Of a stretch of 64,000 bases of DNA, positions 23,101-37,062 are shown piece by piece; within the stretch, counting starts at the first letter, position 1, and each line of letters starts with the position of its first letter. A program made the position numbers and the translations under genes. A model generated the notes under the pieces. That model was not told the origin of the DNA. It worked only from the letters and a program-made list of their open reading frames with translations, and searched no databases. Origin of the DNA: Danio rerio (lineage: Eukaryota > Chordata > Actinopteri > Cypriniformes > Danionidae); the NCBI RefSeq assembly GCF_049306965.1, contig NC_133176.1, positions 10,050,501-10,114,500 on the forward strand, written 5' to 3'.

Positions 23101-26100
23101 TTTAACAGAGCAAGGAAATTTTCACAGCATGTCTGAAAATATTTTTTCTTCGGGAGAAAGTCTTATTAATTTTATTTTCGTTGAATTAAAGCTGTTTTAA
23201 TTTTTAGTAAACATTTTAAGGTCAAAATTATTATCCCCTTTAAGCTATATTTTTTCGATAATCTACAGAACAAACCATCAATATACAATAACTTGCCTAA
23301 TTACCCTAACCTGCCCAGTTAACCTAATTAACCTACTTAAGCCTTTAAATGTCACTTTAAGCTGTATGGAAGTGTCTTGAAAAATAGCTAGAAAAATATT
23401 ATGTACTGTCATCATGGCAAAGATAAAACAAATCAGTTATTAGAGATGAGTTATTAAAATTATTATGCTTAGAAATGTGTTCTCTCTGTTAAACAGAAAT
23501 TGAAGAAAAAAATAAACAGGGGGGCTAATAATCCAGGGGGATTTAAGAGTTCTGACTTAAACTGTATGCAGCTATTAGAGTAATACCTACTATTGAGCAA
23601 AACGTGATTCACAATATTTATGATTAAGTGGTCACATTCACCTGACTGTTCAGTTGCCCAATAATGAAAATCGAATAAAATGATATTATTTTAAGCGTAT
23701 GTGTCTGAACACTTAAAATGTACAGCAGGTCTGGTGTAACGGTGCTGCCCTCTTCTGCTGGAAAACTCTCTTAACATCAGAAGATTTTGTTCATTATTGG
23801 TGAAATGATGTCATTGCTAACAAATGAACAACAAGTTTATGTGTAGGTTGTTGACTGGTAAAGTCTAGACAAGATACAGCTGCGGATATTCATGTAAACA
23901 TAGCAGACTTTTTGTGATGCTGTACGACAACAACTTTACATTACTGTGGATGGTTGGGTTTAGGGTTGGGCTGGGGTAAACATTATAAAAAACAATTTAA
24001 TGGGTAATTTAATTAATAATAAGAATAATACTTGCTTTATAATTCTATTTTTACATTAATGTGATGGTTTGATTTAAGATTGGGCTAGGGATAGACCTTA
24101 ATAAAATACTATTTAATAAATAATATTAATAATACTCACTATATAATTCTGTTTTTGCATTATTGTGATGGTTGGGTTCAGGGTTGGGGTATACACTAAT
24201 AAAATACAATTAACAGGTAATTTAATAAATAATATTAATAATTCTCCTTAACTTCCTGCTGCAGCTGTATCTCTTTCCGCAACAACCTTATTGATTACCT
24301 TTTGAGTATTGGCGTGCACGCTCACCTTAAGTCCCTGACTTGTGTGCAGTAGGAAAGAGCCTCCAGCAGGGCCTGCGTGTAGTTCATGGTCTTTAAAGAT
24401 CCTAGATTTGCCAGCGATAAGGAATGCAGGTCCTTGCACCCCTGAAGCAGCTCGATGAGTCCCGTCCCCTTCAGAACTCCTGGTAAATGCGCGAGGGTGA
24501 GCTTGCGCAAAAATTTCATCCCACCTAAAGCAGCTAACTCCCCATCTCCAACGCTGTAGGACCAGGAACATGCAGCGGGGTCCTTGCGAATGGCCGGCTC
24601 GTTCCGGGGCATGGCTGAGGAAAAGCCTGCACCAATCAGCTCCAGCTCTACTAGATACGGGCAACCTTGAAGCAGTGGTTGAATGCACAAGCCCCGGTCT
24701 GTCCGCTCTTCCCCCTGACCCACTGCGATTTCAGATGTGGGTCGATATGTGGGCACACCAATGCGGGTGGTCTTTTTAAGCCCGAGCAGCAGTGATCTTG
24801 AGGCGAGGTCTGTGTTGGAGTCTTGATTGTTTATTTGAGTTGGAGGAGATTGTGCTAATGCACACACCGGAAGTGCAAGCGAGCACAAGCCAGTGAGGCG
24901 TCCCAAAGTACCACACAAGTGTCCATCCTGCCCCGTGGAGAGATTATGATGGTAGTGCGTTGCAGATAAATTAAGGTGATTAAGATGTGGGCAACATTCA
25001 GCAAGTGCTTTGACGCTGTCCGTGTCCATCTCCTCATCGCCCTTCCCACAGCTCTCAGAGAGCGGGCCTCGACCGCATCCCCGCAGGTTGAGGCTCCGCA
25101 GGGGTGTGAGGTCACGTCCCGCACTGAGTAGCACATGTAAAGGGTTGAACCCTGGAGATGAACACCGGGAGACATTCAGGTATGCAGGACATCCATGCGC
25201 TAACACCCGCCCAAGTATAGCACCGTCCAACCATGTACGTGGAAGCTGCAAAGCACTAACAGTATTTCCCACAGTTGACGCCATGCTTTCCATTAGCGCC
25301 GTCATTGCGACTGGTCGTGGCGGTGCAGGGCCTGGCACAGAGAGTACCAATCCTGCAAGGCCTTCAGGAACTCTCATACTGAAAACAGCTAAGTAAAGCG
25401 CCAACAGAGTACGGTTGACTTCACCGGGTGCGAGGCGAGCGGAGAACCAGCGCAGATTCTGATAGTGCGGCACGCTGCTCTGGCCCACCATCAGCTGCGC
25501 ACAGCCGCCGGCCTCCCTCCAGACCTCGCTGGCCTCTAGATAGAGGTGAAGGCGCCGCAGGGCACTGCAGCAGGGAACCACGCCATAGGAAGGAGTCAAC
25601 AGCGTCTGCTTGAGCTCCTGCAGACGAGCCAGAGCAGACTTACCCTCTGCGCTCAGCTGGTGGAGATCAAACCCCGGCCCCACATCCAGTGCCAGAGACT
25701 TCAGAGAGCTAAGAGAGCTCAGCAGATGCGAGAGGCGAACTGATGTCAATCTGCAGCCGGAAAGGTCCAAACTGACCAAAGACTTACAGCGGGTGACCTG
25801 ATCCACTGTAGAGCCGGCCAGCCAGTAGCAGCCATTGAGGTTTAACGTCTGGATGTCAGCTGAAATTACTTTTAAGAGCTGCTTCACAGCATCGTCGTTT
25901 GCCTGTGAAAAAGATCATATATAATTGGTTAATACAGACGAAGACTTCAATTACAGTTATTTGATTAATTGTATATTTCTGATTGGACATTCTCAGGGAA
26001 TTATTATTTTTTAAATAATGAGAATCAGGCGAGGCAGTGGCGCAGTAGGTAGTGCTGTCGCCTCACAGCAAGAAGGTCGCTGGTTTGAACCTCGGCTCAG

Positions 26101-28427
26101 TTGGCGTTTCTGTGTGGAGTTTGCATGTTCTCCCGGCCTTCGTGTGGGTTTCCTCCAGGTGCTCCGGTTTCCCCCACAGTCCAAAGACATGCGGCTAAAT
26201 TGCCCGTAGTGTATGAGTGTGTGTGTGAATGTGTGTGTGGATATTTCCCAGAGATGGGTTGCGGCTGGAGGGGTATCCGCTGCATGAAAACTTGTTGGAT
26301 GGGTTGGCGGTTCATTCCGCTGTGGCGACCCCAGATTAATAGGGGGACTAAGCCGACAGGAAAATGAATGAATGAATAATGAGAATCAAATTGGTCCAGA
26401 TTTGGAAAACCCATGTTTTGCTACCCAGGATTAACTGATCTATCTTATGTTTAGTTTTTTTAAAGGAACATATGGTTGGATCATTGTAATCTCAATACCA
26501 AATTTCAGAATTACCAAAATCATGTTTACCAGAGCCTTAAATTAAACCAACAGTGTAGCCTACTGGCTTAGCAAAGAACAACAGGTAGGCAAAATACCAG
26601 CGGCCACAAACAGCCATTGTTTGCTTTAATAGTAAGAAACAGAAACACTGCAATTAACAAACATTTGACAATTTTTAGTTTGTTCTAATACAATACTGCT
26701 TTGATATTATATTGTTGTTGTCGTTCAGCATATCTCATTAGCAGGGTTTATTTTTTTCCGATCCCTCTTCTCAAACACGAATGATAAGAATTTGATTGCG
26801 CAAATGTTCTGATAGCTTTCCCTCCTGTGGTAACATGCCAGATCTGTTACCCCGATCTGTTCCGGGACCTCACTATTTACAAATTAACCACTGCTCTTTA
26901 GATGTGACATGATTCATATAGGCTTCAAATATGAAGGAGTTTATATATCATTAGTAACCATTAAGTTTGAGATCATTTACTTGAATAATAAAACTTTTTT
27001 TATTTTATTTGGTTTGACAAAAAAAAAATCACAAATGAATCCACCCTTATAATGGGATCAGGATAATCCATTTTTTTTAATCCAAAATCAAATGAAAGAT
27101 CATTTTATCATCTGATTCTAAGCTTTAAAATAAAAAGTTATCATAAATAACAAAATAAACCTTGTTTTCAGACATGGGAAACACTTAAATGTAAGTGTCA
27201 ATTCCATTATTAACTATTGGCTTACTACCTGTCTATTTTATGATATTATCTGTTTATTAGTACTTATGTAAAGTATGATCTCATTCTACATCTCAAATCC
27301 TACCTAATACCCAAAACAAACTACTACATTACTAATTATTAATAAGCAGCCAATAAGTAATTTTTTTTTAGCTAAAATCCTTATTAAATATTTTGTTGAT
27401 AGCTTGATTTGTGCCTTAATATAAAGTGTGACCCAGGCATGTTTACTTTCATTTTTGACAACACAATATTAATGTTTTAAATTATCAGAATATTTTTTTG
27501 TGAAATAGCCATGATTGTTAAATTACAACAAATGGAAACCTGCTCTAAAATTGTTCTAAATCACAGTATTTTAATTGAGAAATAAAAAGATACGCATGAG
27601 ACCTTTATAGACTAAAATTAAACATTAATTTTAATCAAACACATACATTTTTATTAAATCAGTAAACACATTGGCAGATGTGCAAATAAAAAATTACCAT
27701 TTAAAAATGCTAATAGGAAACAGTAGAAGTGTGTGTTTTCAGCCTTACCGTGTATTCTTTATGCAGGTGTACATGGACTCTCAAGCTCTTGTCCAGACAG
27801 AGAGTTCGGAGTTTTCTGCACACTCGACTTACGTTGAGTATCAGGTCATGGCTGGGAATGAATCGCAGGATATTCAGTAAAATCTCATCTGAGAAGTCAG
27901 AGATGGTGACAGAGACCTGAGAAATGTTGTCTGAGAAGCACTGAGCCTGGAGAGAAGCAAGAAGCAGTCATTATCATTATACAGGGATACTTTAGATGTA
28001 TGTGACACTGAAGTCCTTCATGCTCAATACTGAAATATCTGCAGTGGATTTTACAATATAACTTTGTCAAAACAAATGTCAAACATGACAGAAAGGTTTT
28101 TGAACAACAGTTACAGCATATTTTAGAATATAAACGCATGTTGAAATTGAGAGAATTTAACTATAACTCTATTACAGTAACCAAAACTTCAGTAATGTAT
28201 AGCATTTTGACATGTTTAATATGGTGAATTTTGATACGGAGTAAAAATATATTACTGATCTGTTTATAAATACCTTATAAAACCTGACCGAATGTCAAAA
28301 ATCCAAACATATCGTGATGATTTCAGAACATTTTGTTAACCGAATAATATTTGCAGACAACCAAATGAAGAAGCTAACTAGCATGGCCAGCTTTTCTGTA
28401 ACTTACCGTTTCAATTTGATTATTCAT
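20111..28427 (-). CDS. fbxl18: F-box/LRR-repeat protein 18
   Basis: Five coding exons, all GT-AG and phase-consistent: 28407-28427, 27749-27946, 24326-25902, 21475-21690, 20111-20261, giving 720 aa. Residues about 17-58 are the F-box (FSDEILLNILRFIPSHDLIL onward), the Skp1-binding part of an SCF ubiquitin ligase. The large exon encodes leucine-rich repeats (for example LDLSGCRLTSV, LNLRGCGRG, LNHLNLSATHY, LVELELIGAGF, LRKLTLAHLPGVL) that would form the substrate-recognition arc. The last exons encode CGQLRRLCLVSRHGTFQP and LHEDLAHVIRGMPLCHLDEM, then a stop after EEPMSR, matching the FBXL18 C-terminus as I know it. Length is close to the human form of about 718 aa. FBXL18 is reported to act on other F-box proteins such as FBXL7. 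Exon 3 is far more GC-rich than its introns, which are packed with nested transposons. Confidence 0.93.
20285..21404. mobile_element. Non-autonomous TIR element split by a hAT-like insertion
   Basis: The family seen at 23052-23564. The left end is 'cagttaaagtcaaaattatt' and the right end 'ccaataattctgat'. The interior 'gtctacagaac..aaccatc' step is interrupted at 20519-21127. It fills fbxl18 intron 4. Confidence 0.82.
20519..21127. mobile_element. hAT-type non-autonomous element, 609 bp, nested
   Basis: Ends CAGCGATTCACAAACTTTTC and, complemented, CAGTGGTTCCCAAAGTGGGG. The 8-bp flanks are 'gtctatag' (20511-20518) and 'gtctacag' (21128-21135), one mismatch apart, and both are part of the host element's own sequence. 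An 8-bp duplication and CAG-type ends are hAT hallmarks. No transposase frame is visible. Confidence 0.9.
21781..22398. mobile_element. TIR repeat 'ggtaacactttacaat' family, with nested insert
   Basis: The left end 'ggtaacactttacaataacg' is matched by the right end 'cttattgtaaagtctgacc', its complement with few changes. The interior carries 'taacatgaacaaacaattaa' and 'aagcatgaatttggatttta', words of a very common cyprinid repeat. It lies in fbxl18 intron 3. Confidence 0.78.
21887..22199. mobile_element. Short hAT-like insert, 313 bp
   Basis: Inverted ends 'taggcatgagctgg' and, complemented, 'taggcatgggacgag'. The 8-bp flanks 'atagaaat' (21879-21886) and 'atggaaat' (22200-22207) differ at one base. 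A related, end-less copy lies at 22710-23030 ('acacatttgtccccatttgacacaatat'). Confidence 0.75.
22700..23035. repeat. Second, partial copy of the 21887 insert family
   Basis: Shares with 21915-22100 the order 'aaaaaacaac', 'ccccattaaacacaatattt'-like, 'gtaaacatgt', 'aattaaaataaa', 'tgacttctgct', 'acaacacataaaaa'. Termini are not clear. Confidence 0.6.
23052..23564. mobile_element. Non-autonomous TIR element, 513 bp, most complete family member
   Basis: Starts CAGTTGAAGTCAGAATT and ends with the near complement 'tctgacttaaactg', with TA at 23050-23051 and 23565-23566. No coding sequence. TA targets point to a Tc1/mariner-type driver. Confidence 0.85.
23940..24245. repeat. Three-unit tandem repeat near the fbxl18 exon 3 donor
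   Basis: Units begin near 23940, 24055 and 24157 with 'gatggttgggtttagggttg' or variants and end with 'ttaataaataatattaataat'. Unit length is about 100-115 bp. The last unit stops about 80 bp from the splice donor at 24325. Confidence 0.75.
26028..26374 (+). mobile_element. DANA SINE with a perfect 14-bp target duplication
   Basis: All DANA modules are present, from 'ggcagtggcgcagtaggtag' to 'taagccgacaggaaaatg'. The flanks 'aataatgagaatca' at 26014-26027 and 26375-26388 are identical. Its good preservation and exact duplication suggest a fairly recent insertion into fbxl18 intron 2. Confidence 0.96.
26390..27742. other. Remainder of fbxl18 intron 2
   Basis: AT-rich non-coding DNA. I see no exon, no structured repeat and no conserved motif that I can name. 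Confidence 0.5.
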
Positions 28428-28640
28428 GGCGCTTTTGGGAAAGGTGTTGGGATGTGTACTTCAGTAATATAGAAAAACTAATTCTTGCCATCTCAATAAA
28501 CGTATAACAGTTGTTGATACTGTAAAATCTGGCACACGCATAGCGGTAATATGTGTATATCAATGGTGTATGTTCAGTATATAGTGTAGCACCACCGGGA
28601 CGCTTTGGGAGGCGTTCTTATTTCCTGTGTGCAACTTGTA
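28428..28640 (-). promoter_or_regulatory. fbxl18: fbxl18 5' UTR and promoter region (approximate)
   Basis: Sequence directly upstream of the ATG at 28427. There is no TATA box at a convincing distance. Positions 28585-28640 are locally GC-richer ('caccaccgggacgctttggg') than the surroundings. The boundary and start site are inferred by position only. Confidence 0.35.
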
Positions 28641-30750
28641 AAAATGTCCCCGGGTGTGGTCTGGCTTTAAAACTTCAAAAATATACTCTTATATTATTCG
28701 GCTACTACTTGTCTTATTCTATTTTATATTGACAGTAAGTCATGTATACATAGAATATGGTATATTTAACTTTCCTGTCGTGTTCACCTCCCGCCCCTTA
28801 CTTTACTGTTCCTGGACAAAACTGACCGGTCTCTTAAACTAGCACAGAAAACATTTTTCAAAACCATTATTTTTATTTAACCTTCTTTAGCTGTAAACAA
28901 GGTCTCAATGTAGTGTTTGACAGGATTTTATAGAATTAGACATAATGGATGATTTTAGTCCCATTAATTTGCTATGGCGGTCACCTTTGACCAGGAACAG
29001 CACAGGTAAATAAAATTTATGTTTATGTTTCTATAGCAGTTTTACTATGTATTTTGAGCCAAAACAGCTTAAAATAGAAGTTCCAGTAGATTGAAATCGT
29101 GTCAGTTCAGTTTAGTGTGGTAAAATTTCACTGCTGAAAGTCCAAACACTGAAGAGCAAATCCATCGATGCACAGCTCCACAAGTCCCAACCAAACAAGT
29201 CAGTGGCAACAGTGGCATGGAACAACCTTCACCACAGGTGTAACAGCGTTGACTAAAACACAAGACTCAATAATAGAGGTGATTATCACTTAAATGTTCA
29301 AATGCATCGTGTGGAGGATATCATGAGGCACTCCGATGTGAAAACACATTTAAGAGTGTTTTAAGTTGTAAATCGGTCAGATTTGATCCAAAAGAAAAGG
29401 AGGTTAAAAGTAAAAAAAAAAAAAAAAACAGAATTGGAGTTAATGAACAAAAAAATACATTGATAATGCATATTGAGCTTAATCTTTGTCCACCAAATAT
29501 GTGACAACTAAAGGGTGCATTTTCAGACATATTTCCATGCCAAAGTAAACAAAGCTTAACTTGCTTAAAAAAAATGTTAAATGAGAATCTGAAATATTTT
29601 ATGGCGTACTTAAAAAAAAGATTTCGTGTTCAATAAGGTTTTATTTGATTGTTTTTATATAAATTGGTCTTAGACTTTAATTTTTCAGATTTATCATATG
29701 TAATAATTTCTGTACTTTTACTATAAACCAACATATAAACTATTTGGTAGAGGTTGATATTTTAGAAAAAAAAAAAAAAAAAAGCACCGTGTTAACTAGT
29801 GACATTAGGAATTAAGAAATGCAATCCTTTTTTTTCTTAGTGGCGCAGTTTAAGGAAACAAATACATCAAAATGTAAACAACTATTAATAATTAAGGATC
29901 TATGAAGTTTGCTTCCAACATTAGATTGTGTAATAACTTCTGACCAGTGCAATCTATTATTTCTGGTCAGTATAGTTTGGTGCAGCACATAAATGTAATA
30001 TGAAGCAAAATAAGATGTTGAAAGGAAAACAAATAAACTGAGCTTCATTAGAACATGTACAGATAAAAGGTCTCAAATAATTCTCTTCTTAAATACTTTC
30101 ATTTTATGTCTTCCATGTTCAATTTGTATTAGAGCAAATATAAATGGCAAGACTTCACAGCAGACAGAGGTGATGTTCTCATTTGCCTTGCTTAAATAAA
30201 AGCTGCATGGATTTTGGGGTGCAAAATCCAGCTTATAACAAACAGAACGCAACATACATGCACATCCTTTGTATTTAAGGTTTCTTGCAGCGTTTTGATT
30301 TGATCAGGAGCCATGTATAGTCATTTTGCTTATCCATCTTGACTCAAAGTGCTCGTAGCTATTGTAAAGTAACAGACTACTTAAGTGCATTTACTGGACC
30401 TTTGATAAAGCAAACTTCAAATTTGCTTTTGCACTTAAACTCAAGTCAAATTGATGAACCTAAAACTGGCAACTCCTTTGAGCAAGTCTATACAAAACAC
30501 TTGTACTGTAAAGCTGCTCGAGTAAGTAAATTTTAGTTAGAAGCTTCTTGCATTGGTAACTGTAATAATCTAGAAGAGATGCTACTTGGCACTGTAACTT
30601 AACACTGGCCTGTACTTTAAAAATCATGATATACTGACAGGATTTAAAGATGCCACTGTGAATTTGCATCCAAAGAAAAAGACTGGAGTACAGTTACAGA
30701 CACAGCTTCACTTTAAAACAAGAGTTTGGACAACTAAGGACAGTAGACAT
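28641..30750. other. Intergenic stretch between fbxl18 and actb
   Basis: No gene is supported. Poly-A runs lie at about 29408-29427 and 29765-29783. The small open frames are lacking in codon structure. The part from about 30300 to 30750 has few repeats and may contain unrecognised 3' flank of actin. Confidence 0.45.
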
Positions 30751-30754
30751 TGTG

Positions 30755-31253
30755 TGGTTTTACATGTGCACGTTTTATTTGGGTTGACTTGTCAGTGTAC
30801 AGAGACACCCTGGCTTACATTTTCAAGGGACATCCCTTATTCACATACCCTAGGGAAGTCCTGCAAGATCTTCACTTTTTAAAAGGTAAAGCTTTCCCCT
30901 CATTGCAACAATAACAAACTGGGCCAAGTTTAAGGCTGAAGTACAAAAAGAAAAACAATGTATCGAGTACATAATTTACATAAACACTATAACAAAAAGG
31001 TCATGGACGCCCATTGTGAGGAGGGCAAAGTGGTAAACGCTTCTGGAATGACTAAAAGAAATGTACATTGAAGTCCTCTCGGGGAAAGCTCCTCCCCCTG
31101 TTAGACAACTACCTCCCTTTCCAGTTTCCGCATCCTGAGTCAATGCGCCATACAGAGCAGAAGCCATGCTGATGTCATCTTGTTCGAGAGGTTTAGGTTG
31201 GTCGTTCGTTTGAATCTCATTGCATGGCCATTTTAAGGTGGCAACAGTTCTGT
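30755..31253 (-). terminator. actb1: actb 3' UTR with polyadenylation signal
   Basis: Minus strand. The stop at 31254 is followed by about 500 bp of unbroken, repeat-free sequence. AATAAA is the complement of 30774-30779 and the transcript would end near 30755. T-rich stretches and 'TGTACTTCAGCC'-type words fit a conserved actin 3' UTR. The exact cleavage point is inferred. Confidence 0.65.
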
Positions 31254-33310
<2,057 letters not shown>

Positions 33311-33426
33311 TTATAGGCGGTGATGACTGATGGATTTGTGACGTCTGGCCAGTAGGCGGCGCAAAGGCGCAGGGTTGAAACCAAGAGATTTGAGACAAAG
33401 GAAGTGGCCAGGCAGCCTCACTATTG

Positions 33427-33436
33427 CCTTATATGG
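33427..33436. promoter_or_regulatory. actb1: CArG box (SRF site) in actb intron 1
   Basis: CCTTATATGG, a perfect CC(A/T)6GG site, sits inside a larger near-palindrome 'attgccttatatggcaat'. Vertebrate beta-actin genes are known for a conserved intron-1 CArG element that works with the promoter one, so this is very likely that enhancer. Confidence 0.85.
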
Positions 33437-34229
33437 CAATAAGTTAGAGCAGCTCAATGCCGCCGATTCAGCGCGTGGAATCAGACCAACGGACGCGACC
33501 ACTCCCTCCCGGTCTCAAAGGCCGAGATAAGCGCTTTACAACGCCACGAGTGAAATCCCGGTGCTCACTAAAACACGCTCTTGTCTTTTGAAAAGGAAAT
33601 AAAACGAAGCCATTTCAACAGAAAGAGTAACTTAACTTTAACGAACTAGAAGTGCTGCAATAATCTTTAACTTCGTGTGTGACTGACAAGTTTATGAAAT
33701 CCCAACAACGTTACAGACAAACAAGAAACTTTAAAAGCTTTTATATATATTTGACCGTGCACACGAATTAAACGGCAGTGATACCGGTTAATGCGTTATA
33801 GTAGCCACACCCACCATTCAAACTGCGAACACTGCCGTTGATGATACTAACGTTAACGTTGATTAATAAATCCACATTTAAATTAAACCTTACATTAAAA
33901 ATCAATTTACTACCAAATATGAATTTAATAAATCGCTTTATGTAGAAGGCTTTACAGTTGTATTACTCTAACGTTAGCTTTGAAAGCTGGAACTGCTACC
34001 GGTTAAAACCATTAATAAAACACAAGCACAAAAATCAGCATAACTTATTCAGCGTTGTAAAAATCAACAGCAAAGTACATATTTAGGCAGACAGGACCAA
34101 GACTTCAATTCAAATCCGATCAGCAAGCAAAATGAAATATAGCTTTAATAAATAAATCTCCAATAATCATCATAAGCATTACTAAATTATTCCAAATACC
34201 AGTAAATATTAATATAAAAGCATTCTCAC

Positions 34230-34392
34230 CTGTGTATTAGTAGGTTATTGTGAACAAGGGGAGTGAAGATCTTCTCAGCGTGCACTGAAAACTCACAATG
34301 CTGAGCGTGAGGTGGGTCACAGCTTTATAGCCGGCACTGCGGCCGGCTCCTTCCATATAAGGTAAACTTTCGGCAGCGAGCGGTCTGATTGG
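34230..34392 (-). promoter_or_regulatory. actb1: actb core promoter and non-coding exon 1
   Basis: Minus strand order: CCAAT (complement of 34388-34392), CArG box CCTTATATGG (34353-34362), TATAAA (34324-34329), an inferred start near 34297, and exon 1 to 34230 with donor CACAG|GTGAGA. The CCAAT-CArG-TATA order and spacing are those of vertebrate beta-actin promoters. SRF with actin-responsive MRTF cofactors would couple transcription to the G-actin pool. Confidence 0.9.
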
Positions 34393-34399
34393 CCAGCCG

Positions 34400-35560
34400 T
34401 CGTCCACTTGGCGAGTTTCAAGCTAGTTGCTTGAAATTCAAGTTCTGGGTTGAAATAATGTATGTCAGGGATCGGCGAAAAGGCGAAATAATTTGATAAG
34501 GAAATACACGATAAGTTGATTTGACACAGCATTGGCAGATGTAACACTTGAATTAAGGATATGTATATCATTTGGATTGGAACACAGTTAAATCAGTAAA
34601 GGATGCTAGACTTCATGTCTGTGGCTTAACGTTACTTTTAAATAACCTCACATACAGCGAGTAACGTTAAATAGTTTATTATTTCTGTGAAAAACGAGCA
34701 ATGCATGATGTAAAGTTGCATTTATATAAGCTGTACTTAGGCTGCAGGAATGACAGGACGTTTAAACATAGCAGTACGACATTGTCCAATAGTATTTAAA
34801 CTTATATTGTATTTTACTGTATGTTTCAGCTCTATAAATGACAACAATGTGTAAACTAACGTTATACAAGAGCCATTATTGGTAGAACAGAGAAGAAATC
34901 ATTATTTGATTAACGTTATACACTAATCTGCTTTACATTTCAGTTAATGTTTGACAGCTAGTTGAAAACGACTCATTTACGATTAATTCTTGAGAAGACA
35001 TTTTAAGTGTGTCATTTTATTAGGTTAGTTTGATGAACAACGTGGGCGTGGCTCCCATTTAAAGTACAGGTACTTCTCGTGACTCTATAAAACATAATGT
35101 AAAAGCATATTTAAAAAAGGCTTTATTTGTGAACATTGCACTGTTTAATTCAATCGTAGGTTGCTTTTGTGCATAATGCTTTGCTGTTTATAATATCATG
35201 GATGTAAAGCTGCAGAAGATCAGGAGTCATTCGGAAATTAATGAAATATTGACTATTGTTTTGTTGTTGCTCAGATCGGCGTCTGTTACATCGCCGCTCG
35301 GCATGTTAGATGCAACCGTATTAAGCATATTTCATTTTATCTGGTTATCTGCAAAGCAGGGGATACAAAACAAGGGCACGGTGCTCCATAGAAAACAACA
35401 CTTCCTGTCAAGCCGGCTTTTGCGTAATTACGTCATAAACCGATGACGCTTCACGCTGCTGCATTACTGGAATCTGAAGAGTGCACAAAAAAAATCAGCC
35501 TACATACCCTGTTACTTAAAAAGACTGATAATATAAACTATTGAATAACACTATATGTCG
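34400..35560. other. Upstream flank of actb
   Basis: No gene and no recognised repeat. It is moderately complex sequence in which further actin control elements could lie, but nothing is supportable by motif alone. Confidence 0.4.
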
Positions 35561-35562
35561 TG

Positions 35563-36540
35563 AATGTTTTGAAGCACAGACTGTTTAGTTTACATTCGAT
35601 AAAGTAATGTGACACTGATAGGCTAGGCTAATGGCTTCAAGGAAAAAAAAATACTAGAAAGGGTTCCTATTTAGGCTAAACGAGATCCCAAATTGATTTA
35701 ATATGACTTTTCATTGAAAATATGTAAATTCTTTAGCATATTCCGGTTTTTCAGAGGAACCAAGGGGTCATAAATAGGTGTTAATCCCAGTTTTAAATGT
35801 CCTGCCTTCAGCTTGGGCAATCTGAGACGCGTGGCAGCACGCCCTATCCATGGTGCTTTGCAATTCTTATCTTATCAGCATGAAACCAAAAAGGGGACTA
35901 AATTGTGCATTTAATGTTAAAATCGTAAGGAGCAATGGCTGTTAAAACGTCACCAGGATGACACCTAATACATCTGCCCACTCCCTAATCTGCCCATTCT
36001 TAAATGTTAAATGCTGATGTTTTGAAGCAAAGACTAGTTTACATTGATAAATGTGTAGGGACTATTAGCAACAAATGCTATCATGAAAGAAACCAAAATA
36101 CTACACAGCGTTTATTTTGGCTAAACAAGGTCCCAGATCGATTTGATATGAATTTACATTGAAATATGTAAATCCTTTACCTATTCGGGTTTTTTAGGAG
36201 GCCATGGGGTCATAAATAGATGTTAATGCCAGTTATAATGTCCTGCCTTTAGCATGGGCAATCTGAGACGCGTGGCAGCATGCCTTATCCAGGGGGCTTT
36301 GCAATTCTTGTCTTATCTTGTCAGCATGAAACCAAAAAGAGGACTAAATTGTGCATTTAATGTTAAAATCTTTAGGAGCTATGGTTATTGAAATGTCAGT
36401 AGGGCTATGTCACCACTTGATAAACAGTCTGTTGTGTGATTTATCTAGTGACGAAAGCAGCTTGTCATCAGAAAATGTCTGTAATGATGCTTCCAACAGC
36501 AGTGACACCCAATACATCTGCCCACCCCCACATCCTAGGC
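35563..36540 (+). repeat. Direct duplication of about 430-520 bp in the actb-fscn1 interval
   Basis: Unit A (35563-35990) and unit B (36015-36540) share 'gttttgaagca.agact', 'ggggtcataaatag.tgtt', 'caatctgagacgcgtggcag', 'gctttgcaattctt' and 'gactaaattgtgcatttaat' in order. B holds about 90 bp (around 36400-36500) missing from A. B contains a Ser/Asp-rich 67-codon frame with no recognised family. Confidence 0.85.
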
Positions 36541-37052
36541 GTGCAGTGATGTAAATATTGAATTTTGACTACCTATAGAATCCAAATGTCATACCTATAA
36601 CTCACTGAGCCTTATAGAAAAGATAAACTTCATCACAGAGGTCAATGAGTCATAGGTACAGTTTATTGCCTCATGATTATTTCACAAAGTGCTCTACATT
36701 CCTGATACCGGGCCCATTCTTTCCTAGGTGTGTGAGTTTCAGCTTGGTGTTTAGGGTGGAGGGGAGTTTCTTTTTAGCTGTAGAGGAAATCTGAAAAGGT
36801 TTCTATTTTTTTCCTACTATGCAAGTCAATGGTTAGGCTACAGGTTTTTAGCTTTCCTCAAAATATCTCCTGTGTTTTGAACAGAAAAATGAAACTCTTT
36901 AAGGTTTTTAACCACTTGAGGATGAGTAAATAGTGAGAAATACGTCATTTTTGAATGTACTGTGCTTTTATGATTACTAGAAAGTATTGCATATGTGTTT
37001 ATGATAACTTTTTGATTTCCTATCATTTCTGTCATCAGCAGATTACTGAGGC

Positions 37053-37062
37053 CCTTATAAGG
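37053..37062. promoter_or_regulatory. Distal CArG box
   Basis: CCTTATAAGG, a perfect and palindromic SRF consensus, lies 2.7 kb upstream of the actb promoter and 7 kb upstream of fscn1. The match is seen directly; function is inferred. Confidence 0.5.

Noticed and set aside
24248-25613. Several open frames on both strands over fbxl18 exon 3
   Set aside because: Alternative frames of a long GC-rich LRR exon. None shows conserved motifs or splice context.
35198-35446. 82-codon frame upstream of actb
   Set aside because: No recognisable motif or conserved codon pattern; length is within chance for this composition.
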